This document shows, piece by piece, positions 11,640 to 21,889 of a stretch of 64,000 nucleotides of DNA. A model generated the notes under the pieces. That model saw only the letters and a list, made by a program, of their open reading frames with translations, ran no database searches and was not told where the DNA came from. Source of the DNA: Azolla caroliniana (taxonomy: Eukaryota > Polypodiophyta); assembly GCA_043228905.1 (NCBI GenBank), contig JBHGNT010000010.1, positions 2,108,001 to 2,172,000 of the forward strand. Reading direction: 5' to 3'. Positions within the stretch are counted from its first letter, which is position 1, and each line of letters begins with the position of its first letter. The position numbers and the translations under genes were made by a program.

Positions 11640-14066
11640 ATTCAGAAAATAAAGTCAAAAATATCTTTTCATTAGTTATAAACAATTGTTACAAGACTGT
11701 TGACCTACTGTCAAGCTTCCCTTGATATGTTGCACTCTTCCATGGGTCCCTATCCCTAAAGGATAGACCACTCAATAACCTAATTATGTAATTGGTGGTG
11801 GGAACAACCACACTGGTGGTGCTAGGCACCACATGGGTCTTGCATTCTATAATGTGAGAAAAGGACCCTTGTTCTAGTAGGCGATAAATTCGAGGCGTTG
11901 CAACACTGCAACATCTGTCTCACCTTTAATTTCATCATACCGCCCTTTTAAGGTATGCACCATATGCACCCAAATGTTTCGTACACTTTCCATGGGATGA
12001 ACAATTGTATTATCAAACACCTTAGAACATCTAGTAGTCCAAATAAACCACATTGTGGTGGTGCATTGCAACTCCCAAATCTCTTGCATTGCTTTTAACA
12101 TATAAGGAATTTCCATATGACTTCGTTGCACCACCCTTATCCTTCCTCTTTAATTTTTTGAATCGTATCATTTGGACATGCCTCATATGGCCACATCATT
12201 TGTGCTATCGTAGCCCATAATACCATACCCCACGAAAAACTGCCATCCCTACACATAAAGGTTAGAATTTGGAACACTCTTCCCCAAACTTGTTGTGCAA
12301 CATGACATTCCCACAAGCAATGCTTCAATGTCTCCGTCTAGCAACTACAATAGATGCATTGACCGACTGGTAATGCTCTATGTATTACTAGTAGTTGAAA
12401 GACATTTATTTTTATATCCTGTTTCCTTGCCCATAATGTCCTCCAAAACTTTGCTAAAAATTCGGATGTGACCCCTTGATGGGTCCAAAATAGACTAGCC
12501 CGTGGTGTAGTCCTACGTTGAGCCGTCAAAATGTGTCGCCCAATCTTAATTGAGCACTGAAAAAAACCACGCCTTTTTTCCAAACGGTCAAATGGATCTT
12601 TCCACCAAAAAGCAACCTTATCAAGGGTTATTTTAGAGAATGTAGCATATTGCAAGGTCTTTGGTTATATCGTTGATCTACGTATAACATCATCTTCCTC
12701 CACATCATAGTCTTGAAATCATCTAGAAGACAAATATCCCCTTACCCCCACCATCACTTGAAGCCGTGTAAATGCCCCTTCCCACCCAGGAGGATTAAAT
12801 GACCATAACATAGAGGATGAGTGTCCAAAAACCTCTTGCACCTGGTCCCACATAATCTGCTCCCCTCTCAAGGAGGTAAAATATTCCGACCTTTCATTCA
12901 TATGCAAAGTAAGAAAGGATTTCCATGCATCAATTGATGCTCCTGGCCTTGCATCGAGCTTGGCCCAATCCAATCTCCTATGACAAATGCATATTTAGAT
13001 TCCACACTAAGTGTTGTCTCAAGTATTCCTCCTCACATGTCCCAATCCTTACTGTACATGCTCCCATGCTCTTAGCAGACTATTATAAAAAATTTGTCTT
13101 CCCAATTCCTAGTCATAACATATTTCTTGTCTAGTATAAAGATCCATCTTATACTATCACTCCATAATCCACCCATAGGTGGAGCACAACGATACAGTCT
13201 TTCCATAAGCAGTTATTTCCAAGGGGCATGTCCTGGTAAAACGCCACGAACTATTAACTTTGTTAACAAGGACATACATTGATCTAGGGGATCAATAATC
13301 CCCAGACCACCATGTTGCTTTGGGGTAATCAACGTACATCATGCCACCTTCGCTCTTACATGGCTCCTATCCTCCCCTGCCCATATGAAATTTGGAACTA
13401 GTGTTCTAATTTGTCCAATGCTTGATTTTGAAAAGATCCAAGAGGAAGCTATATACCATATCGTAGATAGTAGCACATCGTTGGCAACTATCACTCTACC
13501 GGCCAAAGATAACTTAGCATGGCTCCATAAGAATAACTTTTTCGTCAAAGTTAATAATAATGGGGCAACATGTAATTATGGGGCCAAATCAATACCGACC
13601 TGCACTCCAAGATATCTAACTGCGACTCCCCTTTGAGCCCGTTGGAAAGTAGGATGCAATACCCAATGAGGTGGTGATTCCTTGCTCACCCAAAATGCAA
13701 TAGTTTTTCCCAATTTAGATTAGCTTTGGATGTTGTACAAAACTGTAATAAAGCCCCTTCTACTTGTTGCAAATTCGTTAAGAGTCCCATCCACATATAA
13801 CACAATATCGTCTGCAAATTTAGAGTCCAATATATCTTGTCCACTTATTGGCATCACCAAACCACACAAGCCCATAGATTGTGCTGATAGAAATACATGC
13901 ATTGCTTCCGCAAACAAGAGAAATAAAAATGGTGCAAGCAGACAGCCCCAACGGACGGGCCGAGAAATGTTAAATTGAGGTCCTACTCCTCCTGCCAACA
14001 ACATCTAACTACGTGCATTCCTATAAAGACAAGAAACACCCTTAATCCATGTTGTGTTGAAGCCCA
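11640..14066 (-). pseudogene. Degenerate LINE ORF2 (reverse transcriptase to zinc-binding end)
   Basis: Read on the minus strand this is the 3' half of a non-LTR retrotransposon. Near 14000-13720 is the reverse-transcriptase palm: a degenerate RWGCLLAPFLFLLFAEAM, then FADDIVLY with the catalytic DD. At 13548-13339 comes the post-palm part (KLFLWSHAKLSLAGRVIVAN, PNFIWAG). The zf-RVT domain follows near 12650-12330 (FWWKDPFDRL, HCLWECHVAQQVWGRVF). It ends with TAACTAATGAAAAG near 11660. Stops and frame changes break the frame into at least six pieces, so it cannot be functional. At 14066 it is cut by a copia LTR that begins TGTTGGGA. Confidence 0.85.
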
Positions 14067-14628
14067 TGTTGGGAAACCAGTCCCTCCGGATAGGATATAG
14101 ATGAGAACCGGACGAGTCGAAAGAAAGAACTAGTCCGAATGGGATCTAGAAGATATTCGGAAACCGGACCGGATGGATTCAAACGGTATCCGGTGTAAAC
14201 CGGAAACAGGGACAGATTTGTCAATAGGTTTCTTGTGGGCCGTTGAGGTTACATTTGAAAATAGCCCTAAAGTTATATAAGTATAAATATAACTTAGGGA
14301 AATCATAATGGTAGTCGCTATTATTGTAGTTGTTGTATAGAGAGAGATAGGACGGGGGTAAGTAAGAGTGAGTGTGCATGTTACAGAAGGTCATTCTATT
14401 GTAATTGTCTGAAGATGAAGATATAGAGTTTGAGATCGTTGCCTTTGAGTTTGTTGTTGTTTGTACCTTCTCACATATAGTGATTTATTCGAGTCTAAGG
14501 GGTCCCATGGTTTTTCTTATTAGGGTTTTCCACGTAAATATTCTGTGTCATCTTATTTCCATTCTTTTCTTGTTTCTTCCATTGTGTGATTAATACTTGG
14601 TTATGGCCGAGCATCATTTTTCTCAACA
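14067..14628 (+). repeat. Copia LTR (same family as copia A)
   Basis: 562 bp, beginning TGTTGGGA and ending CTCAACA. It aligns along its length with the 566-bp LTR of copia A (shared landmarks GTCCCTCCGGAT, ATATGACTTAGGG-like, TTAGGGTTTTCCACGTAAA) but with many substitutions, so it is an older or divergent family member. It is followed by a primer-binding site and a gag start, so it was a 5' LTR, not a solo LTR. Confidence 0.85.
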
Positions 14629-14631
14629 ATC

Positions 14632-14775
14632 TGGTATCAGAGTGACGACAACGGAAAGAAGATGGAAGATTCCTTCGGTGGCATGTTCAAGCTCACCAAG
14701 TCCAACTACCCAGTTTGGAAGTCGAAGATGAGGGACATGTTAGTGGTCAAAGATCTCTGGTTGCCGGTGATGTGG
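14632..14775 (+). pseudogene. Copia primer-binding site and truncated gag
   Basis: CTGGTATCAGAG, the initiator-Met tRNA primer-binding site typical of plant Ty1/copia elements, directly follows the LTR. A gag start at 14662 reads MEDSFGGMFKLTKSNYPVWK, the N-terminus of the UBN2/copia-type Gag domain. Similarity stops after about 35 residues (KDLW). No 3' LTR of this copy is seen nearby. Dead 5' fragment. Confidence 0.8.
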
Positions 14776-15194
14776 AGAATTTTGGCCACAAGGTGAAAAA
14801 GAGATTGAATGCACGTGAACGGGGGTGTACATTGATGCACGCGAACATGTCTTTATGTACAAACATGTAAATAGTAAAGTTTAGTTTAAGTATTAAAGGG
14901 GGTACTATGTAGGTGCGAATGATAAGTACAAACCCACACGCACGTAGAATATCATCTAGGGAGAGAATCAAGGGAAATCGCAGTCCAGAAGGTTGCTTTT
15001 ATCAATGATATAACAACCTCTCCCTTGTGCTATAAAAGGGGAGGTTGGAGGAGAGCTAAGGTATCCAGGAATTAGGAGGACTAAGTGTTGCCGGTTCGAG
15101 TGTCGAGCTATATCTCTCTCATCTTGTGATCAACACTTATTTAGGAGTGACGCCTTTGCTCGCTCAGGAAGCCCGTGAGCTCCTGAGCCTCTTT
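14776..15194 (+). promoter_or_regulatory. Unassigned segment with TATA-box core promoter
   Basis: No gene. It contains CCCTTGTGCTATAAAAGG (about 15030), a strong TATA box in a context very like CTCCTTGTTCTATAAAAGG near 44007. Two copies of such a promoter core in repeat-rich DNA suggest the 5' region of an unidentified retroelement. A LINE copy starts immediately downstream. Which element it belongs to is not clear. Confidence 0.35.
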
Positions 15195-16425
15195 TGGGGA
15201 CAATCAGAGCAGGGGCTCTTGGCACCCAATCCGAGTGGTGGCACAGGTTGACAACATCTGGAAGACAGACCTGGATGTTGCTAAGGTGGAACCCCATTGG
15301 AGGTTAAGGGTATACGGTTGTCGCCCCCTTGTCGATCTGGATTGGGACCCAGGGGATTTCAGATGGAAACATGACGATAGACTCCATCACTTCTTCGATT
15401 ACACCACTAAATTGGGTCGGACTTTGCAGCTGCAGCTAGGCAGCCCCCTTTGCAATGGCTGGCGAACATTGGGCATCCCCGATGAGGCGCTCATTACCTT
15501 TTGGAAGGGTCTCTGGCATCTCCACATGCCTGAAAAGATCAAGCTCTTTTGGTGGCAGATTGGTCATAATGTGGTGCCCGTTGGCGAATGGCTAGATAAA
15601 CGTGGTGGCCCGTTAGGCTGCCCACTGTGCTCTCGACCTATTGAGACTTTGAGACATTTTCTGTGGGATTGCCCTCAAGCTCAAAAGGTCTGGGATAGAG
15701 TGACTCACCTCCTTGCGGCATGTGAAGTTGAAGGAACAACCTCGTGGAGCACTACAACATGGATTGATCACTCGGTCGAAGGGTGGACGGACACCGTCAA
15801 TGCGAATAGTTGGTGCTATGTATGCACGAGAGGCAAAATCGTCAAGATCCGTTTCGAAAGAGGCTTGCAGCCCGCATCCCCTAGGTTTCCAGAAATCTGG
15901 ATGTTGATCGCAGGTTTGACCTTGTGGTATATATGGAAAGCGCGTTGCCTCAAGGTTTTCCAAGGTACAGTACGGCCCCCGGAGGACGTGATCATGGACA
16001 TATGGTTCGCGATTATCAGCTGCCTATGAGGGCAACTGGAAGAGATTTGCAGCCACTCCAACGACGTGGTCTTTGCCCGTTGGCGCTTTTGGCAGAAATG
16101 GCGGAACACACCTATGGTGACGCAAGGCGGGAGTGGCCCGAGGTGGAACTACCAGCTCCCACGTTGGTTGTTTCCTACTCACTTGCCACCCTCTCTTCGT
16201 TGTAGGCCCCAAGAGCCGACTCGTACTAGGCAACATTGAAGGGCATCGCCTTAGATATAGGTAGCTTCTTACATTAAGTTAGGCCGCAAGGCATTGTAAG
16301 TAGGCTCATCTTCTTTTACTTGATTGGAGGAAGACTCCCCGATGTGTGTATAAGTCTTCTTGTAGACTCTCTATGTAATAATCCTTCCTAACTAATGGGA
16401 AAGTAGCTTCATTTTGGTAAAAAAC
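15195..16425 (+). pseudogene. LINE ORF2 C-terminal region with 3' untranslated region
   Basis: An open frame from about 15195 carries the end of a LINE polyprotein: MPEKIKLFWWQIGHNVVPVG, then the zf-RVT zinc-binding pattern CPLC..RHFLWDCPQAQKVW. One in-frame TGA at 16027-16029 interrupts it. The same frame then continues for about 70 codons to a second stop near 16240, ending with the PRWNYQLPRWLFP tail found in other copies. The 3' untranslated region ends CTAACTAATGGGAAAGTAG and a short A-rich tail near 16425. The reverse transcriptase itself is missing (5' truncation). Dead copy, but the best-preserved 3' end of this LINE family in the window. Confidence 0.85.
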
Positions 16426-16633
16426 AAGGAGTTTTAAGAGGAAAAAATTAGAATAAGCAAAATATCCTCTCCTTCCTCTATACTTTCCTTTCCAACCATT
16501 TCATTCTTATTTTTGCATACTTCTCTTATAGAAAGAAAGACATAGACCATAAACCAAAACCCCTAGTCATAATAGTAAATTTTGTCGATTTTTTGTTTCA
16601 TTCTAACAATTACTAATCAAAAGTTATGCAGAG
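16426..16633. other. short spacer
   Basis: Nothing recognised. It may include 3' untranslated sequence of the SAM-synthetase copy next to it. Confidence 0.4.
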
Positions 16634-17190
16634 CTAAGTTTTCTCCCACTTCAATGGCTTAACGGTTTTCCATGTGAAATCAGGGTCATCACGACCAAAG
16701 TGACCATATGCAGGGATCTTCTACTAACATTTATTTCTGCCTCTGCAAAGGTCGTGGATAGCCATCATCCCAAGTCCAAAATCATTGGGATTAGGGTTTC
16801 CTAAAGTAAAAATATTTTCATCATTTCTTTTTAATTGCAGGAATAAAAAGGAAACACAATGAATGCATAAAGCTATTTTCCTAAACTATTATACATTCCT
16901 TGACCAATATGCACAACCAAACTTGGTTTCTACCAAGCTCCTAAGAAGAACAATGTTTAATCATTTCTCACGATTTTATTTGCATGAAAAAGGAGAAAAC
17001 ATGCCACAATGAGTGAAGAACAAGGCTCAATATCCACCAAGGTCACAAGACGAATACATACTTGGACAATGCAACGACAGGCAAGTCACGTTGCAACAAT
17101 ACTCTCCAAAACTTGCCTCAAAATGTAACATCTACTCCAATCAACCTTGGTAGGGTCCTTCCTAAAGAAAGCACCACCCCATGAGGCTTC
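16634..17190 (-). pseudogene. S-adenosylmethionine synthetase pseudogene (3' half)
   Basis: Minus-strand translation gives two clear blocks of plant SAM synthetase. Near 17190-17050 it reads ASWGGAFF..KDPTKVD, then YILRQ..ESIVAT (stop) LACRCIVQV, matching the GGGAFSGKDPTKVDRS..RRCIVQV region. Near 16790-16634 it reads GLGMMAIHDL..., two in-frame stops, then AYGHFGRDDPDFTW and KTVKPLKWEKT with a stop, matching the conserved C-terminus. The section between them (about 17050-16790) is frameshifted and diverged. No introns are visible. The functional enzyme makes S-adenosylmethionine from methionine and ATP; this copy cannot. It is probably a retrocopy, as LINE 3' ends lie nearby. Confidence 0.85.
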
Positions 17191-17514
17191 TCAAGACCAA
17201 AAGAGCTCTTCTTGCCTTGGAAATGACAATAGCAAATACACAAATTAACATGGAAATAAAAACATGAGAGAGAATGTTGCAATTGCATGTGTGCATGCAT
17301 ACAAATACACCCATAGAAACACAGCCATGCCTATATGCAAATACACATGCACACATGGACACATACAAACATGGTTAAAAATTGATATGGTACTAAACCA
17401 AGAACCCTCGGAAAATGGTATGGATCTTGATGGCAACAAATTCCCACCTTCTTGTAGCTCATCCTTGCTTGCTAAAGGAGGGCCACTTCGAAGAGGTCGA
17501 TCACGCTCATGGCG

Positions 17515-17551
<37 letters not shown>

Positions 17552-18094
17552 GGACTATAAAAGAGTAAGTATTAGACATGGTGATTCTATTAAATTGTTC
17601 TTAATATATTAAAAGTTATAACTTTAGAAACCATAGAGCCTCTAGCAAGTGGATGGTGGAAGCAAAGAAAGTGAATGGGACCCTGCTTTTCTATCAGGAG
17701 TATTTCATTTTATGAAAAAGCCTCATAAAGCCTGTATATGCCCGGGTTCATATATCAAATTAAACCCTAATCTTGGCTTGAAAAGTTGAAGCAAGAAGTG
17801 GCCGAATAAAAAAAAGTGTTTGATTTTAGTAAGTTTGCTTTCAAAAGAGAGATTTGAATCATATCTCCTCCCTTAATGCCAAAGTATACTTTGTATTCAA
17901 GAAGGAAAAATGAATTGCAATGAGTTTAATGGTGTTTGACCTTTCATGTGATTAGGAAATTCCACAACAATGGTCCCATGAATTTGAGAAGTTACCACCG
18001 GAATGGCCAGCCCAATTGCGAATTCCGCAACTGCCACCATTAACACTAGTAAAGTGTGATTAACCCATCATGTTGTCAGAATATACAGAAAATA

Positions 18095-18145
<51 letters not shown>

Positions 18146-18362
18146 TTTTCTGTTTTGTCTCTCTGTGTCTCTCTCCCATTTTTTCCCCCACATCCAACCC
18201 CCTCCCCTTTCTCTCTCTCTCTCTCCAAAACTCATCATCATTTATTAACAAAATTACCAAGGTAACAACTGAAATTAAGACAAAAAACAAGGAAATCCAT
18301 TCAATTCTCAAGAGAATAAAATCATCATCTAGATCATTCTGAGCACAAACACACTAACTTCA
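17191..18362. repeat. Intergenic DNA with two (CT)n microsatellites
   Basis: CT repeats lie at about 17519-17551 and 18100-18141, with a CT-rich patch at 18208-18225. The remainder shows no gene. The part next to 18362 may be decayed 3' untranslated sequence of the L15 copy. The TACA/CACA-rich part at 17285-17370 is simple sequence. Confidence 0.6.
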
Positions 18363-18970
18363 TCAACGATTCGGTGGAGAGACACCGTATTGTTGCGTTT
18401 CCATGTAGCATGAATTGAAGGCTTGCACTTATAGTTGTTGTGACCTTTCCCTCAAAGTCCACAATACTTCTTACCAATAGAAGTAAGACCTCTCAATTCA
18501 TGGTGTTTGTGCATAGGATTGCACAACCAATTGATACTAGGATCCTGCCGAATGAGAGTATGAGTTGGATCCACAAGAATAATCTCAAAATATGTGTACG
18601 TTGAATCCTGATTAATCTAGTAAGAGTTCAACACACGTAAACCTCCAAGCTTTCGTCCAGCTCTCTCCTCCGCAATAGAGTGCAAAGTACGTCAGAATTT
18701 CAATTGTGTAACACCCTGGTTCTTTGGTTTACCATAAAAAATACCTTTGGAGACATCCCTGTTATGTCCCCTCCTCACACGAACACGGTAGATGACATAG
18801 CCCTGTTTTTTCTTGTAACCGAGACGATGAGTTTTGTTTGGCTGGGTAGGGCGAGTGATGCAAACCATTCCAGGAAGTTGCCTATACTCCCAGCAACGAA
18901 CATGAAGAAGGAATCACATGACATTGAAATTTTTCTTCCTCCATAGCTCCTCATATTTGTAAGCACCCAT
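18363..18970 (-). pseudogene. Ribosomal protein L15 processed pseudogene
   Basis: The minus strand from ATG at 18970 reads MGAYKYEELWRKKNFNVM, a stop, then [43 protein letters not shown] (stop), AEERAGRKLGGLRVLNSY (stop), [34 protein letters not shown]..., and finally ATWKRNNTVSLHR. This follows eukaryotic 60S protein L15 from first to last residue in one frame, about 203 codons against the usual 204, with no intron. It has at least four in-frame stops, two of them TGA where the family has Arg. A full-length intronless dead copy is best explained as a retroposed mRNA. No poly(A) tail is left. Confidence 0.92.
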
Positions 18971-19314
18971 CGATGACGTTGCTCCATCTGTGCGTGCTTG
19001 AGCGAGTCTCTCTCTATGTCTATGTCAAAAAGGTCTCTCTCTCTCTGATCAAATTATAGAGTTAATCATAGAAATCCAAGCCATACATAATTTTTTACTA
19101 CAAAGCAAGGCAAGGCAAGGCAAGTCTCATCACATAGCCCGATTTCTCCCTTGATTGTCTCAACACAAAGCAATATATATTGAACTTGTTTTGATTAGGT
19201 ACCACAGAGCAACAACACATGCTATCCAAGGTTTATGACTCCCCATTACATGTCATTTCAAAAGAAGGGGAGGTCGGCATTGTGATGCTGAACTATCAAG
19301 AATGACATTCTGAT
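18971..19314. other. intergenic DNA with a short CAAGG repeat
   Basis: Holds a pentanucleotide run (AAGGC, about 19105-19123) and CT-rich patches. It is probably the 3' flank of the small minus-strand gene ending at 19315. No other gene recognised. Confidence 0.5.
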
Positions 19315-19815
19315 CTATCTTATCCTGTTGACATCATTTATCTTCATCTTGTTGGTTGTGCATGCATGTGCCAAAGGCTGAAAGAAGTTTCCATAGACAT
19401 GCTCAAGGGAATATGAAGCATCTTCATGGTCATGGTAATCATCATGCAGGGAAAGGATGTGGCCATGCCACTCCCACACGCGTTGCCCCGTGGAGGCATC
19501 ATCATGGAATGAGACACATACATGGTGGCCAGCGATGGGGACAGATTTCCCCAAGTTAGGTTGAAGTAGGGTTTCAAACTCTCCGGAAACAATGAGTTGG
19601 ACGACCTTGGCCTCCAGGGCTGCTTCGAGGAGGGCCACCTTGGCACAACCACTGGAGGAGGAGGAGGATGAGGATGAGCTGGATGATTGCAAGTGGAGGA
19701 GATGGCAGTGGGCCGTGGAGGTGCTTTGATCTTCTTCTTCTTCTTCTTCTTGCACTGCTTGGTTCATGAGCATCAGGGTTGTGGCTGCAGTGGCAAGATC
19801 CATGGCACCTTCCAT
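19315..19815 (-). CDS. Conserved plant protein of unknown function (166 aa)
   Basis: ATG at 19815 is preferred over the ATG at 19908, because the extra 31 residues would be encoded by a LINE 3' end and a poly-G tract. The N-terminus is acidic (EEEEEED) and is followed by a run of 12 Ser. The C-terminal 90 residues look like a folded domain: KVALLEAALEAKVVQLIVSG, HHVCVSFHDD, RVWEWHGHILSL, HVYGNFFQPL. The VWEWHGH...YGN(Y/F)F pattern reminds me of small uncharacterised plant proteins, but I cannot name the family. No signal peptide or membrane segment. The VQ gene upstream is on the same strand, about 640 bp away; no functional link is shown. Confidence 0.55.
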   Translation of the reverse strand: MEGAMDLATAATTLMLMNQAVQEEEEEEDQSTSTAHCHLLHLQSSSSSSSSSSSSGCAKVALLEAALEAKVVQLIVSGEFETLLQPNLGKSVPIAGHHVCVSFHDDASTGQRVWEWHGHILSLHDDYHDHEDASYSLEHVYGNFFQPLAHACTTNKMKINDVNRIR

Positions 19816-19858
19816 GGCGGTGAGGCCGTTGCAGGATCCATCACCCTCCAACTTCTCT

Positions 19859-19876
19859 CCCCCCCCCCCCCCCCCC
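19859..19876. repeat. Poly-C/poly-G tract
   Basis: 18 consecutive C on the plus strand, between the unknown gene's ATG and the LINE 3' end. Length errors are likely in such a homopolymer. Confidence 0.9.
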
Positions 19877-19879
19877 TTT

Positions 19880-19960
19880 CTTCTTTTCCCCAGAATATAT
19901 CCTTTCATTACTTATAAACAATTATTACAAGAATGTTGACCTACCGTCGGGCTACCTATA
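19880..19960 (-). mobile_element. LINE 3' terminus, minus strand
   Basis: It matches the 3' end of the LINE at 11640-14066 almost base for base over about 60 bp (minus strand: GGTCAACATTCTTGTAA, then TTATAAGTAATGAAAGG). It lies directly upstream of the 166-residue gene on the same strand, so it may have replaced part of that gene's leader or promoter. Confidence 0.65.
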
Positions 19961-20454
19961 TTGCATTGTATCATATTGTATTAATTGCATTATTGTATAT
20001 ATATGCATTGTATGTATGGCATGTGAGTATGTATAATGTATCTATGTGTTATGTGTGTGTATGTTCTATATATGTGCATATGTATGTATTATATATGGGG
20101 CATGTGTCCATGTACATATGTGTTATGTGTGTGTATGTCCTATATATGTGCATATATATGTATGGCATGTGTCCATGTACATAGTGTTATATGTGTGTAT
20201 CGCATGTGTGTACATACGTATGTGCTATATGTGTGTGTATGTTCTATACATGTGTGTGTGTTCTATATTTCTACATATGTATGTATTATGTATTGTATAT
20301 ATATCACATGTCTATGTATGTATGTATGTGTCCATTTAGGTCAACGAAATCATCCACCCCAAAGTTATTCAGAAGACAGTAATTACTTCCATGGCCATAC
20401 TCATGAGAAATATGTGTGGATCGATGGGTAATTAGCAATCAATTCTACTAGCGG
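19961..20454. repeat. TATG/TGTGTATG-rich simple sequence
   Basis: Degenerate tandem repeats of ATGTGTGTATG and TATATGTGCATA types fill 19980-20340. Open frames here (poly-Cys/Tyr/Val) are translations of the repeat. The last 100 bp hold nothing recognised. This is the spacer between the two minus-strand genes. Confidence 0.8.
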
Positions 20455-21396
20455 TTAATATGGATGGATCAGATCGATTAGGTTATGATTATAGTAATTG
20501 TGGGTGTTGTAGAGGTTATCCTCAATTAGTGCAAAATCGTGGTAGTAGGAATCCACCGAGAATGGCTCTAAATCGAACTGGAAATCAGCCGCAAAAGATT
20601 CTGTCCACTCTAATTCACCTGAATAACCAATGGAATCATCACAGCCGGAAGAAAATTCCAGGGGATGGTCTCTTGTGGTCGAATCATAAAACTCCTGGAT
20701 CAATTGATCGCCCATCGCCCACTGATTACAGTCCGCGATTAATTGAAGATCATTACTGTAAGCCATTGATCCTTGCCATTTGATCAGTGGATTCTGATCA
20801 GGGGCAATTTGGCGATGATTTGGGGCGATAAATCCTGGATCAAGGAGTAGATTGTGATGCTCGGTCTGTTTAGGAGCCAGATTCTGGGAATCGATCTGAA
20901 AGTGGGCAGATTCGGATTCAAGATGATTGGGGTTCTGAGTAAGATTGGCGGGTAGGTTGATCTGACGGTGGGGAGAAAGAGGAACGACGAATCCTAAATC
21001 ATTCACAAAGGGGCCATGGATTGGGCAATTCTGGTCAGCACAACGAGGGGTACGATCAACGGGGGTCATGATGAGCCGCCCATGCTCTTTCTCCTCCGCC
21101 ACCACAGTCTGATTTTGCTTCTGATTCTGGATGTGATGATGATGGGAGGCATCTTGATGAACAGGTGCGGCCATGAAATCTCCATGGCCATGAAGGATCT
21201 TGAGGTGAGGTGCGTGGGGAGATGGAGATGGAGATGGTGATGGCGGAGGAGGAGTGCGGCCGGTGAGGAGTTGGACAGTGCACATGAACTCGGAGAGGGG
21301 GATTTTTAGAATCTCAGGCTCGTAGGTGTGGATGATTCGACGCGGCGATGCAGGGCTTTTTTTTTTCTTGGGGGGGGGCTGGGGTGGTTTAACTAT
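20455..21396 (-). CDS. VQ-motif protein, start codon not found
   Basis: The minus-strand frame is open from the stop at 21397-21399 to the stop at 20455. It carries SPRRIIHTYEPEILKIPLSEF followed by MCTVQLLTG. Together these give the FxxxVQxLTG motif of plant VQ proteins (V at 21276, Q at 21273), preceded by the usual basic stretch. VQ proteins are nuclear cofactors, often of WRKY factors, in defence and development. The rest is low-complexity: Pro/Ser run, His-rich segment, an acidic aromatic C-terminus. The first ATG (21285) lies inside the VQ motif, so it cannot be the true start. The real N-terminus must lie in an upstream exon, or be lost through a homopolymer error (A10 and C9 runs at 21357-21378) or mutation. 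Confidence 0.7.
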   Translation of the reverse strand: MVKPPQPPPKKKKSPASPRRIIHTYEPEILKIPLSEFMCTVQLLTGRTPPPPSPSPSPSPHAPHLKILHGHGDFMAAPVHQDASHHHHIQNQKQNQTVVAEEKEHGRLIMTPVDRTPRCADQNCPIHGPFVNDLGFVVPLSPHRQINLPANLTQNPNHLESESAHFQIDSQNLAPKQTEHHNLLLDPGFIAPNHRQIAPDQNPLIKWQGSMAYSNDLQLIADCNQWAMGDQLIQEFYDSTTRDHPLEFSSGCDDSIGYSGELEWTESFAADFQFDLEPFSVDSYYHDFALIEDNLYNTHNYYNHNLIDLIHPY

Positions 21397-21399
21397 TTA

Positions 21400-21889
21400 G
21401 GTGGGGCAAATAACGCTTTCCCTTATTTATGTATGTGTATTTTTTGTGTTTGGTATGTATATTTGTATGTGCATATTTTTTACATATATTCATGTTTAGT
21501 CAGTATGCATGTATATATGGGTGTAATGTATGTATACACATATTCATGGATGTAATGTTTAAATGTAGGTATGTATGCTAAAATAATGCATGTATGCTAC
21601 TCCAAATTCGACTATTGTTTCTCCATCTCGTCGTTGCTGAAAATAGAAGATTGAATCAAACTTTCTAAATGAACATTTTGTGTGCACAATATATTCTTTA
21701 CTATCTCATTGAAATATATAATATTTCATGGGCTTATGTAATTTTTTTCTCCAGCATAATTGATAATACCCTTATGTAAATATATTTTTTATGTATTTAT
21801 TAATACCCCTATATATACATTCTGTATCTCAATGGTTAATTTAAACCCCTTTTGATGAACTCACGTGCTTCATACAAGTTTTGACAGTG
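21400..21889. other. AT-rich spacer with TATG-type repeats
   Basis: TGTATG/TATATT repeats at 21420-21600, then AT-rich DNA up to the gypsy fragment. No upstream VQ exon could be identified. Confidence 0.5.

Noticed and set aside
14067-14628. Solo LTR
   Set aside because: A primer-binding site and gag start follow directly, so it is a 5' LTR of a truncated element.
18410-18480. CCHC-like pattern (YCGL..GKGHNNYKC) read at first as a transposase zinc knuckle
   Set aside because: The surrounding frame matches ribosomal protein L15 from end to end. The extra Cys residues are mutations in the dead copy.
19933-20431. Cys/Tyr/Val-rich frames up to 131 codons
   Set aside because: Direct translation of TATG/TGTG simple repeats; all three frames look equally 'open'.
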